From assembly GCF_003001675.1 (NCBI RefSeq), contig NZ_PVYW01000021.1:97870-161869 (forward strand): a stretch of DNA of 64,000 nucleotides. The letters run 5' to 3'. The position numbers and the translations under genes were made by a program. Of the stretch, positions 24,328 to 32,869 are shown one piece after another. The notes under the pieces are model-generated. The model saw only the letters and a program-made list of their open reading frames with translations. It ran no database searches and was not told where the DNA came from. The stretch comes from Cohnella sp. SGD-V74 (GTDB lineage: Bacteria; Bacillota; Bacilli; Paenibacillales; Paenibacillaceae). Within the stretch, counting starts at the first letter, position 1, and each line of letters begins with the position of its first letter.

Positions 24328-25884
24328 ATGATCGGAAGAGACGTGATCGACGTGAGTCAATCGGAAGTATGGACGTTTATGTTCGCTTACTTGCTCCCGA
24401 TTCTTTTTTTTGCGTACATGGGGACAGACGTCATGGTCCGCAACTCTCGAAAGGTCGAACACCGGCTGCTCGGTCTGACTTCCGTCGTCTATATTTTGCT
24501 GTTCGCGGAAGAATACGTCCGGCACCAGCTTCCGATATCCGACAGTCCGGCGTTGGTCGCCCTATGGTTCTCTAACGTCGGCGTCATCATGCCGGGCTTG
24601 GGCTTTCATTTCCTGGCGAAGTTTGCCGGGATGGACAAGCTCATGCCTCGTTACCTCTATCCCGGCGTTTTCTACCTGCCTCTTGCCGTCATCGTCGTGA
24701 ACGTGCTGGGCCGGCAGAAGATCATTTCCTCCAGCGAGTTCGTCCAGAGCGGAGTATGGAAGTACCCCGTCTACGACACCCCTTACTATGCCGCGCTTAC
24801 GGTAAGCATTTTCGTCAGTACGTTGTATCTGGTCGTGTTATATATAGGAAGAGCCAGGACGTCCGCGCCGGAGCACAGGGCGATTTTTCGTCTGCTCATC
24901 TTCAGCGTGCTGCTCTGCACGTGCTGGCATGTGGCGTTCGGTTACTTTCAGTTCGAGGGGCTTCCTCCGTATACGTACATCTACGGCGGAGTGATCTGGT
25001 GCTTTATGCTCCGTCTGGCGATGATCCGTTACGAATTTCTGGATTTCGCGTCCAAGCGGTACGAGAAATTGTTCAGCCTGAATCCGGCGGCGATCCTGCT
25101 CGTCGAGCAGTCGGGGAAAATCAAGGAGGCCAACCCGAGCGCCAGGAAGCTGTTCGAGCGCATCGATACGAATCGGCATTCGCTATTCAGGTTCATCGAT
25201 CAGGAACTGCGGCAGACGATTAAAAATAAACGGACGATCAAAGATTACGAGACGTCGATCCATAACGGAAACAAGCGTCTGCACGCGCTGATCGACGGCG
25301 ATTACGTATCCGTGGACAGCGAGCCGCATCTTATCCTGATCGTCCGGGATGTTACGGAGCAGAAGGAAAGCCAGGAGCAGATCCGCTTTCTGGCTTTCCA
25401 CGATCCGCTGACGAGATTGCCGAATCGCAGATACTTCTACGACAAGCTGGAGGAAGCGATTCGCGGCGCCGAGAGGGACGGGCTGAGGCCGGCGGTCGTT
25501 CTGATCGACCTGGATCGGTTCAAGGAGACGAACGACAAGCACGGGCACGAGGCGGGGGACGAGGTGTTGAAGCATGCCGCCCGGATCATCGGGGAGACGG
25601 CGGAGCCGATCGGCATGGCCGCCAGGCTCGGCGGGGACGAGTTCGTCCTGTTCGTTCGCCACGCGCCTTCGAACGACTTCGTGGAGGAAACGATCGGCCG
25701 GCTTGAGCAGAGAATAAGCGAAGAGAAGCTGGCGTACCGCGAGCAGCTGCTCCCGATTTATATGAGCATAGGCGCCAGCCGCTATCCGGAGGATGGTCGC
25801 GATGCCGACGCTCTGCTGATGAGCGCCGACAAAGCGATGTATGAGGTCAAGAGAGCGAGGAAGACGCAGACTGCGGGACGCTAG
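24328..25884 (+). CDS. membrane-bound PAS-GGDEF diguanylate cyclase
   Basis: A 518-residue protein: seven helices of the histidine-kinase N-terminal (7TM) type (about 10-245), a PAS domain (about 250-350), then a GGDEF domain (about 355-515) with an intact active site, ARLGGDEFVLF, and the substrate segment LIDLDRFKETNDKHGHEAGD. It should make cyclic di-GMP in response to a membrane or cytoplasmic signal. The residues before GGDEF do not form an RxxD inhibitory site. The start is uncertain: ATG 24328 has no ribosome site, while GTG 24352 lies 11 bases after GGAAGAG. It ends convergent with the aldo/keto reductase gene. Confidence 0.9.
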   Translation: MIGRDVIDVSQSEVWTFMFAYLLPILFFAYMGTDVMVRNSRKVEHRLLGLTSVVYILLFAEEYVRHQLPISDSPALVALWFSNVGVIMPGLGFHFLAKFAGMDKLMPRYLYPGVFYLPLAVIVVNVLGRQKIISSSEFVQSGVWKYPVYDTPYYAALTVSIFVSTLYLVVLYIGRARTSAPEHRAIFRLLIFSVLLCTCWHVAFGYFQFEGLPPYTYIYGGVIWCFMLRLAMIRYEFLDFASKRYEKLFSLNPAAILLVEQSGKIKEANPSARKLFERIDTNRHSLFRFIDQELRQTIKNKRTIKDYETSIHNGNKRLHALIDGDYVSVDSEPHLILIVRDVTEQKESQEQIRFLAFHDPLTRLPNRRYFYDKLEEAIRGAERDGLRPAVVLIDLDRFKETNDKHGHEAGDEVLKHAARIIGETAEPIGMAARLGGDEFVLFVRHAPSNDFVEETIGRLEQRISEEKLAYREQLLPIYMSIGASRYPEDGRDADALLMSADKAMYEVKRARKTQTAGR

Positions 25885-25905
25885 GGCGTGTATGCAGACA
25901 CGCCC
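25884..25905. terminator. hairpin between convergent genes
   Basis: GGGCGTGT (25884-25891) pairs with ACACGCCC (25898-25905). There is no T-run, so it is only a possible terminator. Confidence 0.4.
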
Positions 25906-25911
25906 CAGCAA

Positions 25912-26754
25912 TCAGAAATCGAAATTGTCGGGGTCCGGTCCGACGCGCCGGTTCTCGTTCAAGCCGTCGATTCGTTCCATGTCCTCCCCGCTCAGCTCGA
26001 AGTCGAAAAGCCGGGCGTTCTCGATAATCCGATGCTCCTTGGTCGACTTCGGGATCGTTATTACCCCGTGCTGAAGATCCCAGCGCAGAATGATCTGGGC
26101 GACGGACTTGCCGTATTTGGCCGCGAGTTCGTTCAGCACGGGATCGTCCAACAGCTCTCCCTGCATCAGGGGAGACCAGGCTTCCAATTGAATGCCCTGC
26201 TCCCTCGTATAGCGGAGCAAATCCTTCTGCGTAAGGCGAGGATGGAACTCGACCTGATTCACCATCGGCTTGACGGACGCGTCCTGCATCAGATCCTCCA
26301 GATGATGAATTTGGAAATTGCTGACACCGATCGCTCTCACTCGACCTTCCCCGTACAGCGTCTCCAGAGCTCTCCACGCTTCCTTGTATTTCCCTTTAAC
26401 CGGCCAGTGGATCAAATACAGATCCAGATAATCCAGCCCAAGTCGCTCCAGACTGGCTTCGTATGCGTCGAGCGCGGATTCGTAGCCCAGATCGGCGTTC
26501 CACACTTTGGAAGTGACGAACAATTGGTCCCGGGCGAGCCCGTTGTCCGCGAGCGCCTCCCGAATACCCTGGCCCACTCCCTCTTCGTTCTGGTAGATGG
26601 CAGCCGTATCGATGCTGCGGTAGCCATGGGCAATGGCCGTTTTGACGGCTTGAACGAGCTCCGGCCCTTCCTCGACTTTGAATACGCCCAGTCCGAGCCC
26701 GGGCATGCGCACGCCGTTGTGCAGAGGTACGGTGTCTTGAAGATTTTGAATCAT
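25912..26754 (-). CDS. ytbE: aldo/keto reductase (YtbE-like)
   Basis: A 280-residue NADPH-dependent reductase with the full tetrad: Asp and Tyr in YRSIDTAAIYQNEEGVG, Lys in LFVTSKVWNADLG, His in YLIHWPVKGKYK. The C-terminal cofactor motif ITIPKSTKEHRIIEN is typical. Family members reduce many aldehydes and ketones. It lies one base behind an MFS gene, with an HxlR-type regulator divergent from that, as in the B. subtilis ytbE-ytbD-ytcD locus, so the symbol rests on both sequence and order. Confidence 0.88.
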   Translation of the reverse strand: MIQNLQDTVPLHNGVRMPGLGLGVFKVEEGPELVQAVKTAIAHGYRSIDTAAIYQNEEGVGQGIREALADNGLARDQLFVTSKVWNADLGYESALDAYEASLERLGLDYLDLYLIHWPVKGKYKEAWRALETLYGEGRVRAIGVSNFQIHHLEDLMQDASVKPMVNQVEFHPRLTQKDLLRYTREQGIQLEAWSPLMQGELLDDPVLNELAAKYGKSVAQIILRWDLQHGVITIPKSTKEHRIIENARLFDFELSGEDMERIDGLNENRRVGPDPDNFDF

Positions 26755-26755
26755 A

Positions 26756-27988
26756 TCAGTTCATCCTCCATTGCAGAGCGGATTTGCTTTGCTCGATTGA
26801 TTTGCGGGTTTGATCTTGGTTTTCCAGAGAGCGGGCCCAGGCCGTCAGCAGGACGGCGCCCAGCACCATGATCGCTCCGATCCAAGTCGTATGGATCAGT
26901 CCGACGGAGTCGTTGACGACGCCCCCGAGATAAGCTCCGATGGCGATTCCGGCGTTAAAAGCGGCGATATTGACCGCGGAAGCGACGTCCTTCGCTTGAG
27001 GGGACAGACGTTCTGCCAGCGTGACGACATAGACCTGCAAGCCCGGCACGCTCATGAAGGCGAACAGCCCCATGAAGAAAAGGGTGACCAGTCCCGCGAT
27101 CTTGAACGGGGCGGTGAAGGCGAGCGCGATCAGTACAGCGGCTTGGGCAATAAACATGTAGAGCAAAGCCGCAACGGGCTTGCGGTTGGCCGCTCTGCCC
27201 CCGATCGCGTTGCCGATGGCGATCGCGACGCCGTATAGGAGCAGAATGACCGCGGTCGTCCGATCCGCGAATCCGGCAATCTCGGTCAGCAGCGGGGACA
27301 AATAGGTGAAGACGACGAACGTTCCCCCGTAGCCGAGCGCGGTCATCGCGAAGACGAGCAGCAGCCTGCCGTTTACAACCAGCTTCGCTTGGTCGCTAAG
27401 TCGTACTTTCTGGCCCCGGCCGAGATCGGACGGTACCCAGGCGAGATTGGCGAAGAGCGCCGCAACTCCGACCGCGACGATGGCCAGGAAAGCCGCGCGC
27501 CACCCCAATTGCTGGCCGATGAACGTGCCCAGCGGCACTCCGGTAACGGTCGCCACGGTCAGTCCGGAGAACATGACCGAGATGGCGCTGGCCCTTCGCG
27601 ACGGAGGGACGAGATCGGCGGCGATCGTGGAGCCGATCGACATGAATACGCCGTGCGATAGGGAAGCAATGATCCGCGCAGCGAGCAGGACGGCGATGCC
27701 GTCCGCCGTCGCGGCCAGCAGATTGCCGGCGATGAAGACGATCATCACCCAGAGCAGCAGCGTTTTCCGGGATATCCGGGAAGTCAGCGACGTCAGGATC
27801 GGGGCTCCGAGCATGACGCCTAACGCGTATAAAGTAACGGTTAACCCTGCGGCGGTAACCGAGATATGCAAATCTTCGGCGATGAGCGGCAGCAAGCCTA
27901 CGCTGATGAATTCCGTCGTGCCTATGGCGAAGGCGCTGACGGCGAGCGCCAGTAGGGCAAGGGAGCTTCTTCTATTCAAGGATGTCAT
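26756..27988 (-). CDS. ytbD: MFS transporter (YtbD-like)
   Basis: A 410-residue, 12-helix exporter of the DHA1/AraJ-like group (FAIGTTEFISVGLLPLIAED, then GAPILTSLTSRISRKTLLL). The ATG at 27988 has GAGG eight bases upstream; a GTG at 27997 touches the site and is less likely. It is co-transcribed with the aldo/keto reductase. The pair is probably switched on by the divergent HxlR-type regulator when a reactive compound appears. Confidence 0.85.
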   Translation of the reverse strand: MTSLNRRSSLALLALAVSAFAIGTTEFISVGLLPLIAEDLHISVTAAGLTVTLYALGVMLGAPILTSLTSRISRKTLLLWVMIVFIAGNLLAATADGIAVLLAARIIASLSHGVFMSIGSTIAADLVPPSRRASAISVMFSGLTVATVTGVPLGTFIGQQLGWRAAFLAIVAVGVAALFANLAWVPSDLGRGQKVRLSDQAKLVVNGRLLLVFAMTALGYGGTFVVFTYLSPLLTEIAGFADRTTAVILLLYGVAIAIGNAIGGRAANRKPVAALLYMFIAQAAVLIALAFTAPFKIAGLVTLFFMGLFAFMSVPGLQVYVVTLAERLSPQAKDVASAVNIAAFNAGIAIGAYLGGVVNDSVGLIHTTWIGAIMVLGAVLLTAWARSLENQDQTRKSIEQSKSALQWRMN

Positions 27989-28060
27989 TATTTTCACCTC
28001 TGCATGCTTGTCGTATCCGGCCGGTAGCTGCTATTATGGACCCCTGATCCGAAAATGAAT

Positions 28061-28070
28061 AGTACGTACT
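28061..28070. promoter_or_regulatory. palindrome in the ytbD-ytcD divergent region
   Basis: AGTACGTACT is a perfect 10-bp palindrome. A second site with ACT/AGT arms (ACTTATTAGT) follows at about 28087. Such TACT/AGTA-type arms resemble known HxlR/YodB-family operators. Confidence 0.4.
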
Positions 28071-28123
28071 TTTTTGTGCTATAGATACTTATTAGTGCCT
28101 ATATATCGAGGAGGGCGAGAGTT

Positions 28124-28501
28124 ATGGCGAAGGAAACGGCAGTCAAGAAAAAGTACAATATCTCCGTCGAAGCTACGCTGGAGGTGATCGGCGGCAAGTG
28201 GAAGTGCGTGATTCTGTGCCATCTGACTTACGGGAAGAAGCGCACGAGCGATTTGAAGCGCCTGATGCCGGCGATCACTCAGAAGATGCTGACCCAGCAA
28301 TTGCGGGAGCTGGAGGAGGACGGCATCGTGAAGCGGATCGTCTACAACCAAGTGCCTCCCAAAGTGGAGTACGAGCTGAGCGAATACGGCTGGAGCCTGA
28401 AATCGATTCTGGATTCCCTATGCGCCTGGGGAGAGTCGCATATTATCCGGGAGTACGGGGACAAGTTTGCCGTTCTGGAGGACAACGTTCTGAATCGGTA
28501 G
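28124..28501 (+). CDS. ytcD: HxlR-family regulator (YtcD-like)
   Basis: A 125-residue winged-helix protein with the family start (KYNISVEATLEVIGGKWKCVILCHL) and the recognition region LKRLMPAITQKMLTQQLREL. Cysteine occurs in the first helix (WKCVILC), the place where several HxlR regulators sense reactive species. GAGGAGG lies upstream of the ATG. It is divergent from the MFS/reductase pair that it likely controls. Confidence 0.87.
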   Translation: MAKETAVKKKYNISVEATLEVIGGKWKCVILCHLTYGKKRTSDLKRLMPAITQKMLTQQLRELEEDGIVKRIVYNQVPPKVEYELSEYGWSLKSILDSLCAWGESHIIREYGDKFAVLEDNVLNR

Positions 28502-28513
28502 GCAGCAGAGCTT

Positions 28514-28585
28514 AGAGGGACTTTCGTCCGATAAATGGGTGAAAATGGTTAGGATAAAATACCCATTCATAGTATTATTGGACAG
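28514..28585. repeat. short relative of the 19.7-kb inverted-repeat element
   Basis: The left end AGAGGGACTTTCGTCCGATA plus one A matches the left end of the 19704 element at 18 of 21 positions, and the right end ATTATTGGACAG matches its right end at 10 of 12. Inside, ATGGGT (28535-28540) pairs with ACCCAT (28561-28566). It lies 13 bases after the stop of the HxlR gene and looks like a decayed or minimal copy of the same family. Confidence 0.5.
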
Positions 28586-28620
28586 TATGAAGTTAACTAG
28601 GCGAAGGACGTGCAGCTGGA

Positions 28621-29307
28621 ATGGAACGTTTTTTAGGCTTTTGCGCAGTACTTATCGTAATCTTGTACGGATCGCAGGCATTAAGCGGGGAGTTTGACGA
28701 CGCTTATCAGTTGAAAGCCGTTGTGGCGGCCTATTCCATCGTAAACGACAGCGATAGCGCCGACGACGGATTGGACGGGCTGCTGGCCGCCAGCGTCGGG
28801 GAATACAGCAAAGCGGATCTCGTGGCTCTCATGGAGATGATGGGACCGTCCGTCAAGAAGATGGACGCCAAGACGAAGCGGGAGATGGCGCTTGCCTTCG
28901 GGGAGACCGACATCCGCTACCATTTGAAGTTCAAGTCGGGCAATTACGTGGCGACGTCGCTCGATTTCTCGACGAACGCGCTCTACAACTTCTCCTATAT
29001 CGTCAACACTCCATCCAAGCTGCTGCACAATATCAAGACGGACATCGCGATCGAGAAGGATTATTTTGCGAACGCCGGCATGCTTAGCCGGGGAATCGGC
29101 GTCGGCATGAAAGTCGCGTTTATTTTCTGGGACATTCTGCACGCCGTTACCGGAATCGGACTGGCTCTCGTTATGCTGTTTCTGGGCAGCATCATCGGTT
29201 TGCTGTTCCATCCGATCCACAGCATCGTCAACCTGCTTCCCGCCCTTTGGAACGGATGCGTTACGCTCTGGCATGCGATTGCCTATCTTTTTAACGTGTT
29301 TAGATAA
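28621..29307 (+). CDS. membrane protein of unknown function
   Basis: A 228-residue protein that I do not recognise. It begins with a signal-like hydrophobic segment (FLGFCAVLIVILYGSQAL), followed by a soluble, acidic region (about 25-155) that should face outwards, and then two long hydrophobic helices (about 160-185 and 190-222) with a His-containing turn. The soluble part has no cysteine pairs or catalytic pattern that I can see. Only a weak ribosome site precedes the ATG. It stands alone between the HxlR regulator and a convergent YetF-like gene. Confidence 0.65.
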   Translation: MERFLGFCAVLIVILYGSQALSGEFDDAYQLKAVVAAYSIVNDSDSADDGLDGLLAASVGEYSKADLVALMEMMGPSVKKMDAKTKREMALAFGETDIRYHLKFKSGNYVATSLDFSTNALYNFSYIVNTPSKLLHNIKTDIAIEKDYFANAGMLSRGIGVGMKVAFIFWDILHAVTGIGLALVMLFLGSIIGLLFHPIHSIVNLLPALWNGCVTLWHAIAYLFNVFR

Positions 29308-29326
29308 TTGGGGGCGCAAGCGAGCG

Positions 29327-29902
29327 CTACTGAAGCTTGGGGTCGATCGGGGCCGCATGTCCGCTGTCGCGAACTTCCTGGAAGATCGGGTCCGGACTCG
29401 GCGGGAGAGGGAGATGCTTGGCGAGCAGCGCCTCCAGATCGCGCACGGTGGCCGGACGCGCCTGCGGCTTTAATTCCACGGCAAGCTGTCCGTTGGCTTC
29501 GATCGTCGCCGTCTGGACATCCCGCACGTCTTGTACGCCCTGTTGCCGCAATTGCATCTCCAGCTTATCGACGGTCAGCCTCATTTTGCGCAGCTCCGGA
29601 TGCACGTATCGGCCGTTGTCGATGATGACTTTGGCGTGCCCGTTGAGCAGCCGTTCGATCCATTGGAACTTCATCTCCAAGTATTCGATCAGCAGCAAAG
29701 TAAGAATAAACACGCTCGCCGATCCGATGGCGATCGACAGATGATGATTGGCGATCGGCTGCACGATCGTCGTGCCGATCGAGATCATGATGACGGTCGT
29801 AGCTACGCTCATCTGCGAGATCGACTTGCGGCCCGCGATGCGCAGCAGCACCATGCCGACCAAGACGAGCAGAGCCGAATGCCAGATCCATTGCCAGTCC
29901 AT
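29327..29902 (-). CDS. DUF421/YetF-family membrane protein
   Basis: A 191-residue protein with three N-terminal helices and a cytoplasmic domain that starts with GHAKVIIDNGRYVHPELRKMRL, the DUF421 (YetF/YcaP) signature. Members are common in spore formers, and some sit in the spore membrane and affect germination, but the activity is unknown. The ATG at 29902 follows GGAGG by seven bases; the longer frame to 29971 adds an Arg-rich stretch without a site. Confidence 0.82.
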   Translation of the reverse strand: MDWQWIWHSALLVLVGMVLLRIAGRKSISQMSVATTVIMISIGTTIVQPIANHHLSIAIGSASVFILTLLLIEYLEMKFQWIERLLNGHAKVIIDNGRYVHPELRKMRLTVDKLEMQLRQQGVQDVRDVQTATIEANGQLAVELKPQARPATVRDLEALLAKHLPLPPSPDPIFQEVRDSGHAAPIDPKLQ

Positions 29903-30069
29903 GTGTTTGCCTCCAATATTTCGCGTCTTCGTCCTCTTAGCATGGGAAGCGCGAAGTCCGCTTATGCGCAATGTGCTATAATGGATTCACTCGCAGCAGG
30001 GAACCCGTTGTGGTCCACGAATCGAAAAGTATCAAATCCGCTGCAAATTCGCCTTTGGAGGATACGACA

Positions 30070-30411
30070 ATGTCCAGCTTACCGAATTGCCCCGAATGCC
30101 AATCCGAATACACCTACGAGGATAGAGGAATCTGGATCTGTCCGGAATGCGCTCACGAATGGAGCGCCGGGACGGAGGCGGAGACGGGCGAGGAGGCCAA
30201 GGTCGTCAAGGACGCCAACGGCAATATTCTGCAAGACGGAGACACGGTCACCGTGATTAAAGACCTCAAGGTCAAAGGCAGCTCCCTCGTCGTCAAAGTC
30301 GGAACGAAGGTCAAGAACATCCGCCTGGTCGAAGGGGATCACGACATCGATTGCAAAATCGACGGCTTTGGAGCGATGAAGCTGAAGTCGGAATTCGTGA
30401 AGAAGGCTTAA
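30070..30411 (+). CDS. yjdM: PhnA/YjdM-family zinc-ribbon protein
   Basis: A 113-residue protein with an N-terminal zinc ribbon (CPECQSEYTYED, then CPECAHEW) and the family C-terminal domain (VVKDANGNILQDGDTVTVIK, then DHDIDCKIDGFGAMKLKSEF). It was once named PhnA for phosphonate use, but it is not a phosphonate enzyme and its role is open. GGAGG lies eight bases before the ATG. It appears to be a single-gene unit with a long hairpin behind it. Confidence 0.88.
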   Translation: MSSLPNCPECQSEYTYEDRGIWICPECAHEWSAGTEAETGEEAKVVKDANGNILQDGDTVTVIKDLKVKGSSLVVKVGTKVKNIRLVEGDHDIDCKIDGFGAMKLKSEFVKKA

Positions 30412-30460
30412 ATTAAGGGCAAGATGAGCGAATTGGCAGGGAAGAGCGCGGTTATTCGCA

Positions 30461-30507
30461 GCATAAAGGCCGGAGAGTCACCATAAGGTGTCTTCCGGCC
30501 TTTATGC
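30461..30507. terminator. long hairpin between convergent genes
   Basis: GCATAAAGGCCGGA (30461-30474) pairs perfectly with 30494-30507, and CACC/GGTG extends the stem inside. No T-run follows, but its place between convergent stop codons fits a two-way terminator. Confidence 0.6.
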
Positions 30508-30588
30508 GTTGACGGGCTTATCGGTCGGCTAATCCGGCTTTGATCAGGAAGCTTCTGATCAGCTGGGCCGCTTCGGCCAGTGTGGGAA

Positions 30589-31899
30589 TTACTTCTTCAA
30601 GCTGTCCCAAGTGCTTTGGAACGCTTCAAGCATCTTCTCTTTCGTGAGCTGGCCGCCCACGTAGCCTTGCATGGAGTCGCCGAACTTTTTGCTGGACGCC
30701 TCGCCTTGCGGGAACTTGAACCAGTTCCAGGAGAGCACTTTGCCTTCTTGGTTGTACTTCATGATGTCGCTGGCCAGAGCGCCGAGATCTTCTTCCGTCG
30801 CGGAGATCGTCGTCAGCGCCGGAATGAACTTGAACTCTTGCGTAATGAACCGCTTGCCCGTGTCCGAAGTAACCATCCAGTTCAGGAACGCTTTCGCTTC
30901 TTCCTTCACCGCGGAGTTTTTGTTGACGACCCAGTTGTTCGGAACGCCGACGAACAGCTTGTCGTTCGCGGCCGCGTCTTCCGAGATCGGCATCGGCAGG
31001 AAGCCGATGTTGACGTCCGGGTTCGTCTTCGAGATTTGCACCTGCGTCCAGTTGCCTTGCTGCGTCATCGCGGCTTTGCCGGTCGCGAATTCGGTCACTT
31101 GCGTGTTGTAGTCGGTTTGAAGCGGGTTTTTGCCGCCGTATTTCACGGTCAGGTCGAACAGCTTCGTCCAGTTCTCGAACACTTCGTTGCCCGGGATCTT
31201 CTGGCTGCCGTCGTTCAGGCCGGCGATGAACGCGTTCGGATCGGCTTGATAAGCGAACGGCAGGTTGACGAAGTGGTTGCCGAGCACCCACCATTCGCCG
31301 TAGCCGTTAATGAACGGGGTAATGCCGTTGTCTTGCAGCTTCTTCGCCGCATCCTCAAGCTGGGACAGCGTCTTCGGCAGCTCGGTGATGCCGGCTTTCG
31401 CGAACAGGTCTTTGTTGTAGATGAAGCCGTAGCCTTCCACGCCGATCGGCATGCCGTACAGCTTGCCGTCGTGGGTCATCGGTTCGTCCGTGCCCTTGAC
31501 CAGATCTTTCACCCAAGGCTGATCGGACAAATCTTCGAGGTTTTCCAGCCACAGGTCCAGGTCGGAGAAGCCGCCGTTGTTGAAAATGTCGGGCTTGTCG
31601 CCGGAGTTGAACTTCGCTTTCAGCGCGGCGCCGTAATCGGCTCCCCCGCCGACGGTCTCGATTTGAACTTTGACGCCGGTTTCTTTCTCATATTCGTTAA
31701 CGAGGTTCTGCAGCTGCTCCGCGATCTCTACTTTGAACTGGAACATTTTGATCGTGACGTTTTTCTTGGGCGATTCGCCCGCCGGAGAAGACGCTCCCGG
31801 AGAGTTGGCGGCGTTGTTGTCTTTCGCGCCTCCGCACCCGGACAGGACGGCGGTGAGGGCGAGAGCGGCGGACATAAGCATCATGGATCTTTTTTTCAT
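30589..31899 (-). CDS. carbohydrate ABC transporter substrate-binding lipoprotein (system 1)
   Basis: A 436-residue family-1 extracellular binding protein with a lipobox (AVLSGC), a Ser/Pro-rich linker and the two-domain fold (for example EYEKETGVKVQIET, MPIGVEGYGFIYNKDLF and AKAFLNWMVTSDTGKRF). It should deliver an oligosaccharide to the two permeases encoded upstream on the same strand. No ATPase is encoded, as is usual for CUT1 systems that share MsmX. A 133-bp AT-rich spacer separates it from the permeases and may hold its own promoter. Substrate unknown. Confidence 0.92.
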   Translation of the reverse strand: MKKRSMMLMSAALALTAVLSGCGGAKDNNAANSPGASSPAGESPKKNVTIKMFQFKVEIAEQLQNLVNEYEKETGVKVQIETVGGGADYGAALKAKFNSGDKPDIFNNGGFSDLDLWLENLEDLSDQPWVKDLVKGTDEPMTHDGKLYGMPIGVEGYGFIYNKDLFAKAGITELPKTLSQLEDAAKKLQDNGITPFINGYGEWWVLGNHFVNLPFAYQADPNAFIAGLNDGSQKIPGNEVFENWTKLFDLTVKYGGKNPLQTDYNTQVTEFATGKAAMTQQGNWTQVQISKTNPDVNIGFLPMPISEDAAANDKLFVGVPNNWVVNKNSAVKEEAKAFLNWMVTSDTGKRFITQEFKFIPALTTISATEEDLGALASDIMKYNQEGKVLSWNWFKFPQGEASSKKFGDSMQGYVGGQLTKEKMLEAFQSTWDSLKK

Positions 31900-32032
31900 T
31901 TGCAGTGATCCTCCCTTATAATGTCTTTACTGTAACTATTTTAATTTTATTGAATTAACATCAAACCCGACACCGAGAAAATTGAACGATTAGGGGGAAC
32001 TTATTGTCATCCCCGCCAACCGGTTCAATAGA

Positions 32033-32869
32033 TTACCCTTTGACTGATCCGGCGGTAATTCCTTCGATAATGTGCTTCTGCATGCCCAGGAAGAAGAGAA
32101 TGATCGGCAGCACGCCGAGCGTCAGGGCGGCCAGGGCGAGATCCCACTGTTTCGTATATTGGCCGAAGAACGAGTACGTTGCAAGCGGAATCGTCCGCGT
32201 CTCCGGTCCGCTGATAATGAGCAGGGGCAGCAGGAAGTCGTTCCAGATCCACAGGCTGTTCAGCAGGACGATGGTGACGGTGATCGGCTTGAGCAGCGGG
32301 AAAATGATGCGCCAGAATACGCCGAACACGGAACAGCCGTCCACGATGGCCGCTTCCTCGATCTCCAGGGGAATCGACTTGACGAAGCCGTGGTAGAGGA
32401 ACAGGTTCAGCGAGACCCCGAAGCCGAAGTAGCAGATGACGACACCCCAGATCTCGTTCAGGAAGCCGATCATGCCGGCCAGCTTCACGAGAGGGATCAT
32501 GATCGACTCGAACGGGATGATCATCGCGGAGACGAACAGCAGGAACAGGATTTGGTTGACCCGGTTGTTGTTGCGGACCATGCGGTAAGCGGCCATCGCG
32601 CTGATGACGACGAGACCGACGTTGCTGGCCACGGTGATGATCAGGGAGTTCAGGAACACCTTCGGAAAGTTCATGATCTTCCACACTTGCTCGTAGTTAT
32701 GGAAGCTGAAGCTTTTCGGCAGGCTCGTCGTATTCACAAGAATCTCGGCGAACGGCTTGAACGAGTTCGACAGGACGAAGTAAAACGGGACCAGAAACAC
32801 GATCGCGACCAGGATGCCGAGCGCTTCGAGAGAGAACAGGCGGCCCGTATAGCGTTTGTGAGCTTCCAT
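32033..32869 (-). CDS. carbohydrate ABC permease, MalG-type (system 1)
   Basis: A 278-residue permease with six helices and the EAA loop that contacts the ATPase (EIEEAAIVDGCSVFGVFWRI). It ends with the usual KG tail (TAGSVKG). Its ATG overlaps the stop of the MalF-type gene by one base (TGATG arrangement), so the pair is translated together. Confidence 0.93.
   Translation of the reverse strand: MEAHKRYTGRLFSLEALGILVAIVFLVPFYFVLSNSFKPFAEILVNTTSLPKSFSFHNYEQVWKIMNFPKVFLNSLIITVASNVGLVVISAMAAYRMVRNNNRVNQILFLLFVSAMIIPFESIMIPLVKLAGMIGFLNEIWGVVICYFGFGVSLNLFLYHGFVKSIPLEIEEAAIVDGCSVFGVFWRIIFPLLKPITVTIVLLNSLWIWNDFLLPLLIISGPETRTIPLATYSFFGQYTKQWDLALAALTLGVLPIILFFLGMQKHIIEGITAGSVKG

Noticed and set aside
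31900..32032. A second copy of a tandem activator site before the system 1 binding-protein gene, as found in systems 2 and 3
   Set aside because: Compared by eye with the region before the MalF-type gene (33748-33854); only short scattered matches, not enough to claim a shared site.
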